Origin: DAHUXN01 sp963811805
GTDB taxonomy: Bacteria; Acidobacteriota; Terriglobia; Acidiferrales; UBA7541
NCBI GenBank assembly: GCA_963811805.1
Contig: CAWESU010000002.1
Span: 434,001-498,000, forward strand
Reading direction: 5' to 3'
DNA length: 64,000 nucleotides
Below, one piece after another: positions 43,941 through 52,506 of this stretch. A model generated the notes under the pieces. That model was given only the letters and a program-made list of their open reading frames with translations, was not told where the DNA came from and ran no database searches. A program made the translations under genes and the position numbers. How positions within the stretch are numbered: the stretch's first letter is position 1; each line of letters opens with the position of its first letter.

Positions 43941-45227
43941 TTGGCCGGGAGCCAGTCGCTGAACGTGCGCCGCGTCTGCTTGTGGATGGTCATCGTCGCG
44001 CTCGCGGTGCGCCTGACGGCGATGGCGTTCGTTTATCCGGGGCGGCTCGACCCAGGGCGCGACCATTGGAGATTTGCCGGCGAAGTCGGCCGCATCGCGC
44101 GCTCGATTGCCGACGGCCACGGCTTTGGCAATCCCTATTTTGCGGAGACCGGCCCCACGGCGTGGCTCACGCCCGTTTTTCCTTCGTTGCTGGCCGGTGT
44201 CTTCAAGATCTTCGGCGTGTACACCAAAACCTCCGCGCTGGTCATTCTCTCGCTCGACTGCCTGTTCGGCGCGCTCACGTGCATTCCCGTCTTTTTCATC
44301 GCGCGCCGCACATTTGGAGATCTCGCCGCGCTTTGGGCCGGCTGGCTCTGGGCCTTTTTCCCGTATTCCATCGCCTTCGCCGTGAATTTCATTTGGGATA
44401 CCACGCTGGCCACGCTGCTGATGGCGCTTCTGTTTCTCGTCGTGCTGAAGCTCGAAGATTCGCCGCGCCGGTGGCCGTGGTTCGGCTTCGGCCTGCTGGC
44501 CGGTCTCGCCGCGCTCACCAACCCGGTGACGCTCGCGCCCATACCGTTTCTTTCGCTCTGGCTGCTCTATCGTTTCTGGAAACGCGGCGAACGCTGGTTC
44601 GCGCCGGGCGCCGCGGCCTTGCTGGCCGTGGTCATGGTTGTGAGCCCATGGTTCGTGCGCAACTATCGCGCGTTTCATCACTTCATTCCGCTCCGTTCCG
44701 GCTTTGGCTTCGAACTTTACTGCGGCAACAACGCCGATTCCTGGCACTGGGATCCGCCCGGCTATCATCCTTCCGACAGCGGGAAAGAATGGAACGAATA
44801 TCAGCAGCTCGGTGAAGTGAATTACATGGCGCTGAAAAAGCGCGAGGCTGTGGCGTTCATCGGCGCGCACAAAAAACTCTACGCGATTCAGACCCTTCGC
44901 CGCGTCGTCTACATTTGGACCGGCTTCTGGAGTTTCAGCCGCCGCTATTTGCAGGAGGAGCCGTTCGACCCCGAAAATGTTTTTTTCTGCACAGCCCTTA
45001 CGCTCTTCGCGTTTCTAGGATTGCGACGCGTTTGGCATGAGCGCGGCGCGGCGGACGCGACGCCTTACTGCATCGTGTTCTTCTTTTTCCCGCTCGTTTA
45101 TTACTTCACTCACCCGGAGGACTATTACCGCCGCCCCATCGATCCCATGATGGTTGCTCTCGCCGCCGGCGCGATCGCCGGCTGGTTGCGGCGCGAACGC
45201 AAACCGCGTCGGCAGGCTGATCTGTGA
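43941..45227 (+). CDS. GT39/ArnT-like membrane glycosyltransferase, first of a tandem pair
   Basis: A 428-aa polytopic protein starting at TTG 43941 (about 10 membrane segments). The first periplasmic loop carries the acidic DPGRDHWRFAGEVGRIA segment, where GT-C enzymes of the PMT/ArnT type have their catalytic Asp/Glu. A positively charged aromatic loop (SPWFVRNYRAFHHFIP) and YYFTHPEDYYRRPIDP near the end are shared with the next gene. It likely transfers sugar from polyprenyl phosphate to an envelope acceptor. The stop overlaps the next start by 4 bp. Confidence 0.85.
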   Translation: MAGSQSLNVRRVCLWMVIVALAVRLTAMAFVYPGRLDPGRDHWRFAGEVGRIARSIADGHGFGNPYFAETGPTAWLTPVFPSLLAGVFKIFGVYTKTSALVILSLDCLFGALTCIPVFFIARRTFGDLAALWAGWLWAFFPYSIAFAVNFIWDTTLATLLMALLFLVVLKLEDSPRRWPWFGFGLLAGLAALTNPVTLAPIPFLSLWLLYRFWKRGERWFAPGAAALLAVVMVVSPWFVRNYRAFHHFIPLRSGFGFELYCGNNADSWHWDPPGYHPSDSGKEWNEYQQLGEVNYMALKKREAVAFIGAHKKLYAIQTLRRVVYIWTGFWSFSRRYLQEEPFDPENVFFCTALTLFAFLGLRRVWHERGAADATPYCIVFFFFPLVYYFTHPEDYYRRPIDPMMVALAAGAIAGWLRRERKPRRQADL

Positions 45228-46537
45228 CGCCGCCCGAGCGCAGCGTTCGCCGCACTCTCTTCTGGATGGTGGCCGCCGCGCTGCTTCTGCGGCTCATCGT
45301 GATGTGCTTCGTCTACGGACAGCAACTGAATCCCGATCACGGTAATTGGGCCTTCGGATTCGAAGAAGGAAGAGTCGCCGCATCCATCGCGAACGGCCAG
45401 GGATTCAGCAATCCGCTCTACGGGCCGACGGGCCCGACCGCATGGTACGGACCTGTTTACCCGTACATTTTGGCCGGCGTTTTCAAACTCCTTGGCACGT
45501 ACACGAAAGCGTCTTGCATTGCGATTTTGTCCTTCAACAGTTTGATTTCCGCGCTCACCTGCCTGCCGATTTTCTTTTTCACGCGCAAGGGCCTCGGCGC
45601 AGGCGTGGCCAAAGTTGCCGGATGGATTTGGGTGTTTTTCCCCGATGCGGTTTACGGGCCGAACGGCCGAATTTGGGATACCTGGCTCGCCACGCTGCTG
45701 CTGGCGACTCTTTTTTTTATCTCGCTCAAGCTCGAAGACTCCACTCGCGTGCGGGATTGGGCCGGCTTCGGTCTGCTTAGTGGGGTCGCGGCGCTCACCA
45801 GTCCCGTTCTTCTTTCCGTTTTGCCCATTCTCGCGCTGTGGATGCTTTATCGTTTGCACCGCCAGCAGAAGCGCTGGCTGGCGCCGGCGCTCAGCGCGTT
45901 GCTCGCTGTGATTCTGGTCGTCTCCCCATGGGTCGTTCGCAATTACCGCACATTTCACAGGTTCATTCCCATCGGCGACAGCCTCGGACTCGAGATTGGG
46001 ATCGGGAACAATGGCGAAAGCTGGTTTCCCTATTCAGTCACGGACGGTCCTTGGAACCCGTGGAAGGGCGACGCACAGTGGAAGGAATTTCAACGCCTGG
46101 GCGAACTCGGCTACTTCGACAAAAAATCCCAGGAGGGCGCCGCCTACATCAGGAGCCATCCTTCTTGGTATGCGGGGAGGGTGGTGCGGCGCATCGTGTA
46201 TGTCTGGACGAATTTCTGGAGCTTGAGCGAACGCTATCGCTCCACGGAAGCGCTCACGCCGCTGACCGCTTGCCTGTATGCGATCCTGAGCGTCTTGACG
46301 CTCCTGGGGCTGTGCCGCGCGTTCCGGCAGTACGGAATTGCCGTAGCCATGCCGTACGCCCTCGTGCTTTTCTTTTTTCCGTTGATTTATTACTTCACGC
46401 ATCCCGCGGAGTGGTATCGCCGGCCCATCGATCCGTTTTTTGTCGCGCTCGCGGCCTGCGAAGTCTTCGCGCTCGCCTCCAGCAAATCACCGGCCTTTCT
46501 CGTTCGCACCAAGGTCGCGAGTGAGCGCGCGTCTTAG
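45224..46537 (+). CDS. GT39/ArnT-like membrane glycosyltransferase, second of a tandem pair
   Basis: A 437-aa paralog of the preceding gene, starting at GTG 45224 in a GTGA overlap. The same landmarks recur: LNPDHGNWAFGFEEGRVAA in the first loop, TGPTAWYGPVYPYILAGVF, SPWVVRNYRTFHRFIP and YYFTHPAEWYRRPIDP. The two clearly arose by tandem duplication and have since diverged. They may act on different sugars or sequentially on one acceptor. The last 20 residues are basic and probably cytoplasmic. Confidence 0.85.
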   Translation: MTPPERSVRRTLFWMVAAALLLRLIVMCFVYGQQLNPDHGNWAFGFEEGRVAASIANGQGFSNPLYGPTGPTAWYGPVYPYILAGVFKLLGTYTKASCIAILSFNSLISALTCLPIFFFTRKGLGAGVAKVAGWIWVFFPDAVYGPNGRIWDTWLATLLLATLFFISLKLEDSTRVRDWAGFGLLSGVAALTSPVLLSVLPILALWMLYRLHRQQKRWLAPALSALLAVILVVSPWVVRNYRTFHRFIPIGDSLGLEIGIGNNGESWFPYSVTDGPWNPWKGDAQWKEFQRLGELGYFDKKSQEGAAYIRSHPSWYAGRVVRRIVYVWTNFWSLSERYRSTEALTPLTACLYAILSVLTLLGLCRAFRQYGIAVAMPYALVLFFFPLIYYFTHPAEWYRRPIDPFFVALAACEVFALASSKSPAFLVRTKVASERAS

Positions 46538-46554
46538 TCCGCGCGGAGATTCGC

Positions 46555-46986
46555 CTACGGCCCTGCAGCCTCCGACGCGTGGAAGGCCACTACTTTCCAC
46601 GTGCCGCCTCGCCGCACGTACACTTTCGTAAAGCGCCAGTTGTCTTCGACCGTTTTGCCGTTCATGACGCGCGTTCTGTTGAGTTGGCCGGTAACCACCG
46701 CGGCGTCGCCGTAGACGCGCGCTTTCACATCGGAAGTCTCATAGCGCTGAAACTTCATTCGTCCCGTGCGCGCGAACGCAAGCGCCTGAGCCTTGGACAT
46801 CACCGGCATTTTTGGCACGGCAACTTGAAGATCCTCGTCCCAGAGTGCGTCCAGCGCGGCGGCGTCACCTTTCTCGTGCGCTTGGTTCCACACCGTTTCC
46901 AGGCGCAACAGCTCGTTGACGTCGTTTGCGTTTTGCGCGGGCCCTTGTGCTGGCAGCATCAGGAGAAACAGCAGAATTCCGAGCAT
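46555..46986 (-). CDS. Exported NTF2-like/SnoaL-fold protein (DUF4440 type)
   Basis: A 143-aa protein with a signal peptide (LGILLFLLMLPAQGPAQ) and one cone-shaped alpha+beta domain (LLRLETVWNQAHEKGDAAAL, VYGDAAVVTGQLN, GGTWKVVAFHAS). The fold is shared by ketosteroid isomerases and many non-enzymatic binding proteins. No catalytic residues can be assigned. Such exported SnoaL proteins are abundant in Acidobacteriota. Confidence 0.85.
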   Translation of the reverse strand: MLGILLFLLMLPAQGPAQNANDVNELLRLETVWNQAHEKGDAAALDALWDEDLQVAVPKMPVMSKAQALAFARTGRMKFQRYETSDVKARVYGDAAVVTGQLNRTRVMNGKTVEDNWRFTKVYVRRGGTWKVVAFHASEAAGP

Positions 46987-47082
46987 CGTCTTGGCCTCCG
47001 TTGTCGCCGAATAGCGCTCAATCGCAGGGATGGAGAATGCACGGATCCTACACGAAACCGCATCGCGCAGGCTGCGGCGGCG

Positions 47083-47277
47083 TCACGCTGACCGTGCGAA
47101 CACATCGATGAACGTATTCGTTCGCGGATCGTGCACTTGGTATTTGGCGGGCGTCACGGCTGCGAGGTCCGCGATTCTTTTTCGCGCTTCTTCGCGGCCC
47201 TTTACAGCTTCCACCCAGATCGGGCTGCCGTCGGGAAGAATCCGAAAAATATCCAGCGTCTGCTCGTCTATGACCAT
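47083..47277 (-). CDS. Small conserved-looking hypothetical protein
   Basis: A 64-aa cytoplasmic protein from ATG 47277 (a GGGGAG site lies just upstream). It reads LDIFRILPDGSPIWVEAVKGREEARKRI..., with alternating strands and one helix, ending in a hydrophobic-basic tail. The pattern is familiar from short Acidobacteriota proteins but has no assigned function. Confidence 0.6.
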   Translation of the reverse strand: MVIDEQTLDIFRILPDGSPIWVEAVKGREEARKRIADLAAVTPAKYQVHDPRTNTFIDVFARSA

Positions 47278-47529
47278 GAGAGAACTCCCCTGTAGGGTAT
47301 GGATGCATTCGCTACAAGATAGGACTGGTATGCTCAGTACTTTATCCGATGCGCGCCGGTTCGTCAACCCGATGCGGCGGGGGGTAGTGGGCTACTTTGT
47401 CCTAAGCCGCCCTCCGCCCTGCCGCGCCAAAAAAAAGTCCTGGCGTTTCTTTCGTTTGCGAGTAGCATGGTTTCGCTGAGCGCAAAGCCCCTCCCTTCTG
47501 GCCCGGCAATTCGCCCAGGAGAAACCTGC

Positions 47530-47727
47530 ATGAAGAAACTGCTCCGCTGCTCCGACGTCATTTCCGGCTGTGATTTTGTCGCCCACGGCGTGAACGAAAA
47601 CGAAATCATCATGCGCGTCACGCAACACGCCCGAATCGCTCACGAGGTCGCTTGGATGACTCCAGACCTGCTCAAACGCGTGCTCGCGGCCATTCGCGAC
47701 GACGAGCCCGTGATCGCCGAAGGCTGA
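47530..47727 (+). CDS. DUF1059-family small protein
   Basis: A 65-aa protein from ATG 47530, preceded by CAGGAGAA. The opening KKLLRCSDVISGCDFVAHG and the later VTQHARIAHE match the DUF1059 pattern (two Cys near the N-terminus and an HAxxxH segment). The two Cys and the His suggest metal binding, but the function is unknown. Confidence 0.82.
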   Translation: MKKLLRCSDVISGCDFVAHGVNENEIIMRVTQHARIAHEVAWMTPDLLKRVLAAIRDDEPVIAEG

Positions 47728-47766
47728 GGCGCTGTTCAGGCTGGCGCCCGATTCAAATCCCCGTGC

Positions 47767-48159
47767 TTACGTGCGGCGAAAGCCGGCGATGGTCATGTAC
47801 GCGCCGATGATGAAGGCCGCCACAACGTATTCGTAGAAGAAGTGCTCGTAATGCGCCGCGTTGAGCAGCGCCGCCATCTCGTCATGCGGCAACGCCAACA
47901 TCGCCACGCCGCGCAGCAGAAACACCCAGCCCGCCAGCGTCACCAGCACCGGCAACAACCCGCCTCTCCACACGTTGTGGCTGAGCACCAGCGCCAGTCC
48001 CGCCACAAGACTCATAAATCCCAGCACCATCATCAGCGGCGCGCTCTGCACCATCGCCGACACGGTTTGCAGCATGGCCTCCCGGTGCAGGGCAATGGAC
48101 ACGGCCACGATCATGGTAAACAGTCCGATCAGCTTCCCGAGAAAACCTGTGTGGCTCAT
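47767..48159 (-). CDS. Four-helix membrane protein of unknown function
   Basis: A 130-aa integral membrane protein with four helices (LGKLIGLFTMIVAVSIAL, PLMMVLGFMSLVAGLALVL, GLLPVLVTLAGWVFLLRGVAML, YEYVVAAFIIGAYMTIAGF). Short loops contain HNVWRG and LPHDEM. I do not recognise a family. It starts 18 bp upstream of the edge of the transglutaminase-like gene region and is in the same orientation as that gene, which lies further upstream, so an operon is possible. Confidence 0.7.
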   Translation of the reverse strand: MSHTGFLGKLIGLFTMIVAVSIALHREAMLQTVSAMVQSAPLMMVLGFMSLVAGLALVLSHNVWRGGLLPVLVTLAGWVFLLRGVAMLALPHDEMAALLNAAHYEHFFYEYVVAAFIIGAYMTIAGFRRT

Positions 48160-48266
48160 CGCTTCCTCCGTGCGAACTTAATTTTCCGGCGCAGGACGCG
48201 CGTCGGCCAAACACACACGTGCTCTTGCACGTTCAAACGTGAGACGCCTGGTTCCCGAGCCTTGGC

Positions 48267-49277
48267 CTATTGCAAATCCCGGAAGGAAAATCCCCGCGTG
48301 AGTCCGTCGAACGGCTTGCCGTCCAACTCCGCGTACGGATAAACGATGTAATTCACGGCCTCGGCGGCTTGTGGCGGAGAAAGCGTCAAGTCGCGGCCCC
48401 TGGCGAATCGCACGCGATTCGGGTCGAGCGCGCCGAAATAGTAGTCGTGTTTCGGCGGATTCTGCCACGCCTCCGCTGCGTCGATGGGCACCCATCCCGC
48501 GCCTTGAATGTAAAATTCCGCCCAGCAGTGATAGCCGCTGAGGCTTTCCTTCCTGTGCGCCGGCGGAATCGCGAATCCGATTTCGAATCGCGCCGGAATT
48601 CCCGCCGCGCGCGCCATTCCGATGAAAAGCGAATGAAAATCCGTGCAATTGCCGTGATGCATGGTGCAAGCAAAAATTGCGTCGCCGTGGCCCCAGCCCG
48701 TTCCGTCGTGGTCGTAGTGCATGTGCGCGATCACGTATTCATAAATCTTGCGCGCCTTCTGCAGCGGATCGGTGATGCCTGCGGTCTGTTCGCGGGAAAG
48801 CTCGCCGATCATGCCGTTGATCGGCACCAGGCGGTCCGGCGTCAGATAACGCTCCACGCTTGGCGGGAACGAAGGCGGCGTGGCGGGATCGCCCGCCTGC
48901 AGCGCCACTTTGTACTCGTCGCGCCGCGCGTCGAACGTCATTCGAATATCAAACGGTGCGCGGCCCGCTCCCGCTGCGGTGACATCGAAATACGCGAAGC
49001 GATTCCCTTGCTGAGCCTCGCGGCTGATGCGGTAGCGCACCGGGCTGTCGATGTGAACGTCGCTGATGCGCTGGTGTTCCGCGGTTTGCGGCACCGGAAT
49101 CCAGATGCGCATCGCATGGCTCCCCGCGGGCAGCGCGGGAACGTGGACGATGTAAGTAAACTCAAAGCTTCGCGATGGAGTGGTCGCTTCTAGCGCCGCT
49201 CTGCTGTGCGTTGCTCCCAGAGGCGTAACCGCGAGCGCTGCTAATAGTGTCCCGGCAAAAATCACCAATCGTCGCAT
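48267..49277 (-). CDS. Exported transglutaminase-like protein
   Basis: A 336-aa protein with signal peptide. An N-terminal beta-sandwich (residues about 35-140) precedes the transglutaminase core. Its papain-like triad appears as Cys in HHGNCTDFHSLF, His in GYHCWAEFY and Asp in WVPIDAAEA. Bacterial members act as peptidases or amidases, or cross-link envelope proteins. Full length, no lesion. It lies just downstream of, and divergent from, the acyl-CoA synthetase gene (76 bp apart). Confidence 0.9.
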   Translation of the reverse strand: MRRLVIFAGTLLAALAVTPLGATHSRAALEATTPSRSFEFTYIVHVPALPAGSHAMRIWIPVPQTAEHQRISDVHIDSPVRYRISREAQQGNRFAYFDVTAAGAGRAPFDIRMTFDARRDEYKVALQAGDPATPPSFPPSVERYLTPDRLVPINGMIGELSREQTAGITDPLQKARKIYEYVIAHMHYDHDGTGWGHGDAIFACTMHHGNCTDFHSLFIGMARAAGIPARFEIGFAIPPAHRKESLSGYHCWAEFYIQGAGWVPIDAAEAWQNPPKHDYYFGALDPNRVRFARGRDLTLSPPQAAEAVNYIVYPYAELDGKPFDGLTRGFSFRDLQ

Positions 49278-49353
49278 GGCATCCTCCCGGCCAGCATTCT
49301 AACCCCAACCGCTGTCTAGCGGCACGCGCCAAACCGCCGTATACTCTGCGCCC

Positions 49354-50970
49354 ATGCTCAGCTATTCGCGCGGGCCTGCCAGCTCGCTCGTCGAACACAC
49401 GGTCGACCAGGCTTTTCGGGAAACGGTGAGGCGCTTTCCGCAGCGCGAAGCGCTCATTTCCGCGCACCAGAAAATTCGCCTCACGTTTTCGGCGCTCGAT
49501 CAGCGCGTCGAAGAGGGGGCGCGCGGCCTTGCGGGCCTCGGCCTGATGACCGGAGATCGCGTCGGCATCTGGTCCGCGAACTACGCCGAATGGATCATCC
49601 TGCAACTCGCTTGCGCGCGTGCCGGACTGGTTCTCGTCAACGTGAACCCCGCGTACCGCTCTCACGAGCTGGCCTTTGTCCTGAAGCGTTCGCGCATCAA
49701 GGCGCTTTTCCTCGCTGAAAAGGACGCGCGCGCCAATTATCGTCAGATTCTCGAAGACGCCCGGGCCGGCCAGTCCCTCCCGCTGGAGCACATCATTTAT
49801 TTGCACGGCGAATCGTGGGCCGAAATGCTCGCCGCCGGCCGCGGCTTGCCGCCCGCGTGCCACTCCTGCAACGACGTCGTCAGCATTCAATACACCTCCG
49901 GCACCACCGGCTCGCCGAAGGGCGTTCTGCTCACGCACCGCAACATTCTCAACAACATGCTTCTCGGCGCGCAGAAACTCAAGCTCACCGAAGCCGACCG
50001 CATCTGCCTCCCGGTGCCGATGTACCACTGTTTTGGCTGCGTCATTGGCACCCTGGCCATGGTGACCACTGGTTGCGCTCTCGTCATGCCCGCGCCGCAA
50101 TTTGACCCGCGCGCCACGCTCGCGGCCATCGACGCTGAGCGCGCTACCATCATCTACGGCGTTCCCGCCATGTTCATTGCCGAACTCGAGCGCCCGGAAT
50201 TTCCGAAATTCGATTTGACCTCCCTGCGCGGCGGCATCATGGCCGGCGCTCCGTGCCCCATCGAAGTCATGCGCCGCGTCATCGAGCAAATGCACTGCCG
50301 CGGGATGCTCGTCGCCTACGGCCAAACGGAAAGCTCGCCCATCATCACTATGTCCAACATCGACGACCCCATCGATCTGCGCGTCTCCACCATCGGCGCG
50401 GCCATACCGGGAACGGAAGTCAAAATCGTCTCCATGCTTTCTGGCGAGACCCTGCCCGTCGGCGAACAGGGCGAGCTTTGCACCCGCGGTTATGAAGTCA
50501 TGGTGGGTTATGACGACGAGCCTGCGGCCACGCGCGCCGCCATCGACGCCGAAGGCTGGCTGCACACCGGCGACCTCGCCGTGATGCGCCCCGACGGCTA
50601 TTTCCGCATCACCGGCCGCGCGAAGGACATGGTCATTCGCGGCGGAGAAAATATTTATCCGCGCGAGATCGAGGAATTTCTTTACACCCACCCGCAAATT
50701 GCGGAAGTGCAGGTCGTCGGCCTTCCTGATGCAAACCTGGGAGAAACTCTCTGCGCTTGGATTCGCCTGAAGGCCGGCCGCGCCGTCACCGAAGAGGAAA
50801 TTCGCCAGTTCTGCTGCGGAAAAATCGCGCACTTCAAAATCCCGCAGTACATCCGCTTCGTGGACTCGTTTCCCACCACCGTCACTGGAAAAGTGCAGAA
50901 GTTCAAAATTCGCGAGCTCGAAATCGAGCGCCTCGGCCTCAGCGGCCCCGCGAAAATCGAGACCGCGTAG
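49354..50970 (+). CDS. Medium/long-chain acyl-CoA synthetase
   Basis: A 538-aa ANL-superfamily enzyme that activates carboxylic acids through an acyl-AMP. The P-loop is YTSGTTGSPKG, the adenine-binding motif YGQTESSP, the hinge region WLHTGDLAVM with RITGRAKDMVIRGGENIYP, and the C-terminal lysine is in TTVTGKVQKFKI. The signature matches fatty-acyl/3-methylmercaptopropionyl-type ligases; chain length is not readable. The start is ATG 49354. The zinc-ribbon gene downstream is convergent. Confidence 0.93.
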   Translation: MLSYSRGPASSLVEHTVDQAFRETVRRFPQREALISAHQKIRLTFSALDQRVEEGARGLAGLGLMTGDRVGIWSANYAEWIILQLACARAGLVLVNVNPAYRSHELAFVLKRSRIKALFLAEKDARANYRQILEDARAGQSLPLEHIIYLHGESWAEMLAAGRGLPPACHSCNDVVSIQYTSGTTGSPKGVLLTHRNILNNMLLGAQKLKLTEADRICLPVPMYHCFGCVIGTLAMVTTGCALVMPAPQFDPRATLAAIDAERATIIYGVPAMFIAELERPEFPKFDLTSLRGGIMAGAPCPIEVMRRVIEQMHCRGMLVAYGQTESSPIITMSNIDDPIDLRVSTIGAAIPGTEVKIVSMLSGETLPVGEQGELCTRGYEVMVGYDDEPAATRAAIDAEGWLHTGDLAVMRPDGYFRITGRAKDMVIRGGENIYPREIEEFLYTHPQIAEVQVVGLPDANLGETLCAWIRLKAGRAVTEEEIRQFCCGKIAHFKIPQYIRFVDSFPTTVTGKVQKFKIRELEIERLGLSGPAKIETA

Positions 50971-50982
50971 GGCGCTTCGCGG

Positions 50983-51318
50983 TCAGCGCGACCGAAACCA
51001 TGCGAACAGGCGGCTGAAGAGCTGCATGCCGAGAAGGCTCGCGATGCCCGCGGGTCCGGAGAAGGGAACCGTCAGCGCCGTGCGCACGGCGTTCGCCTCC
51101 GCTTCCGCTTTGTCCTTCTCGATGCGCGCGTCCTCGGCCGCTTTCGCCGTAAAGTGCTGCGCCCAGAAAAAAGCAAAGTCCTCGCCGCACAGGTCGCATC
51201 TGCCGCCGTGCGTTTGCGTGTGCTCGCACTTCGGGCATTTGAAAATCAGCGTGGCGTGGCAGTTCGTGCAGAATTGCACTCCGTCCGCATTCGCTGTGCC
51301 GCACTTCGGGCAATCCAT
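50983..51318 (-). CDS. Double zinc-ribbon protein with hydrophobic C-terminus
   Basis: A 111-aa protein. Four CxxC pairs in the first 45 residues (CPKC, CTNC, CPKC, CDLC) make two zinc ribbons. A charged helix follows (AAEDARIEKDKAEAEA), then a hydrophobic C-terminus (GIASLLGMQLFSRLFAWF) that could attach to the membrane. The same architecture recurs at 56297-56599, so the genome holds a small family. Function is unknown; nucleic-acid or protein binding is plausible. Confidence 0.82.
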   Translation of the reverse strand: MDCPKCGTANADGVQFCTNCHATLIFKCPKCEHTQTHGGRCDLCGEDFAFFWAQHFTAKAAEDARIEKDKAEAEANAVRTALTVPFSGPAGIASLLGMQLFSRLFAWFRSR

Positions 51319-51403
51319 GCTGCGATTTTATCGGATTTCGCGCACTTAACGCTGCGCGCTCGTTAACGTGTCTCGCCTTCGCCAATATCCGCCCGCCCGG
51401 GCG

Positions 51404-51973
51404 TCATTCTATGGCGTACGCAACCGCACGCTTCGCCCACGTCGTCGTCGGAAACTCCGCGCGCACTTTCTTGCTCCATTCGCGCAGCGCGGTGGCGTCG
51501 TGCGTTTTCATGTATTGCGCCACGGCGGCCCAGTAGCCTGCCTCGGCTGCGAATTCCGTTTTGTGGTCGCGCGCCGCGGCGGAATAGAAGTCGCTTATCG
51601 CCTCGTCCCACTGTTTCTTGTGAAACGCGAAGCGCCCGCGCCCGAAATCCAGTTCCGCGAGGAAATTCACCGCGGGCAAATATCCCTCGAACCGGTAGTG
51701 CTCTTTGCCTTCCGCGTCGAGAACCATCAGCGTCGGCGTCCACTGCACTCCGAAGCGGTGAAACCTGGGGGCGTTTTCCTTCAGGTGGATTTTCACCGGA
51801 ATGAAATTCGCGCTGATGTAATTGCTGACTTCCTCATTCGGATAGACCTCGGCATCCAGCCGAGCGCATGCCCCTCAAGCCGGCGCGGCGCTGAAGTCCA
51901 CCAGCACCAGTTTTCCGCTGGCCTTTGCCTGCGCCAGCGCTTCATCCGGATTCTTTTCCCACGTTAACGCCAT
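51404..51973 (-). CDS. Thioredoxin-like protein with in-frame UGA, probable selenoprotein (UxxC)
   Basis: From ATG 51973 (AGGAGG four bases upstream) the frame reads VLVDFSAAPA, then UGA at 51875-51877, then GACARLDAEVYPNEEV, and continues open to TGA at 51404-51406: 189 aa with the UGA decoded. The UGA falls at residue 33, at the first active-site position of the thioredoxin fold, giving U33-G-A-C36. Later segments (FGVQWTPTLMVLDAEGKEHYRFEGYLP) carry the cis-Pro of the fold, and a TPR-like helical end follows. Selection on both sides of the UGA plus the SECIS-like hairpin argue for selenocysteine; a nonsense mutation of Cys is the alternative. It lies 18 bp after the ABM gene, in the same operon. 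Confidence 0.8.
51848..51874 (-). promoter_or_regulatory. SECIS-like hairpin directly after the UGA
   Basis: On the minus strand ten bases follow the UGA. Then CTCGGC (51864-51859), loop TGGAT and GCCGAG (51853-51848) form a perfect 6-bp stem. Bacterial SECIS elements need an apical stem-loop shortly after the UGA with a G among the first two loop bases; both conditions are met (loop begins UG). I could not compute a fold. Confidence 0.65.
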
Positions 51974-51991
51974 CATTCCTCCTGCGCTTTG

Positions 51992-52303
51992 TTATGAATT
52001 CTCAGGCTCCGACACCATATCCCACTTCGTGACCTGTGTGGGCCGCTCCAGGAACTGGCCCATGCTCTTGCCGAATTCGAGCAGGTGCGCGGAATTCGCG
52101 TGCGCGTCCAGGTCCGCGGCGCTCTCCCAGTTCTCGTACATCACAAACTCGCACGCATTGTCCTGGGACTGGTGCAGATCGTAGTTGATGCACCCTTTTT
52201 CCTTGCGCGTTTGCGCCACCAGGTCGAGCAGCGCTCTCTTCAATCGTTGCTCTTCGCCGGCCTTCGCAAAGATGAATGCAACTACCGTAAGGCTTCTCTG
52301 CAC
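51992..52303 (-). CDS. Antibiotic-biosynthesis-monooxygenase-fold (ABM/YgiN) protein
   Basis: A 103-aa dimeric ferredoxin-like protein: LTVVAFIFAKAGEEQRLKRAL, the family's GCINYDLHQSQDN segment, and FVMYENWESAADLDAH. Relatives include quinol monooxygenase YgiN and small haem-degrading or scaffold proteins. No cofactor motif is readable. It precedes the thioredoxin-like selenoprotein gene by 18 bp, so the pair may share an oxidative-stress role. Confidence 0.9.
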   Translation of the reverse strand: MQRSLTVVAFIFAKAGEEQRLKRALLDLVAQTRKEKGCINYDLHQSQDNACEFVMYENWESAADLDAHANSAHLLEFGKSMGQFLERPTQVTKWDMVSEPENS

Positions 52304-52506
52304 CGCTGGCCTCCGCCGGACGTGCGCGAAATTCGATGCATACTAATGCTAATTTTACTGCGCCCCTGCCGCAACCAGCGCCGCGATGTGTTTGTCGCAA
52401 GAGTTTCGCATTCTCGCCCACATTTTTATTGTCATCCCGGCGCGCGATGGTATAACGCTGCACAGCGCGCGAAAAATTCGCGCCCGGAGGTTGCGCGACA
52501 AACAGA

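Noticed and set aside
48270..50832. Long antisense frames over the transglutaminase and acyl-CoA synthetase genes
   Set aside because: Both lie opposite well-supported enzymes and show no domain features.
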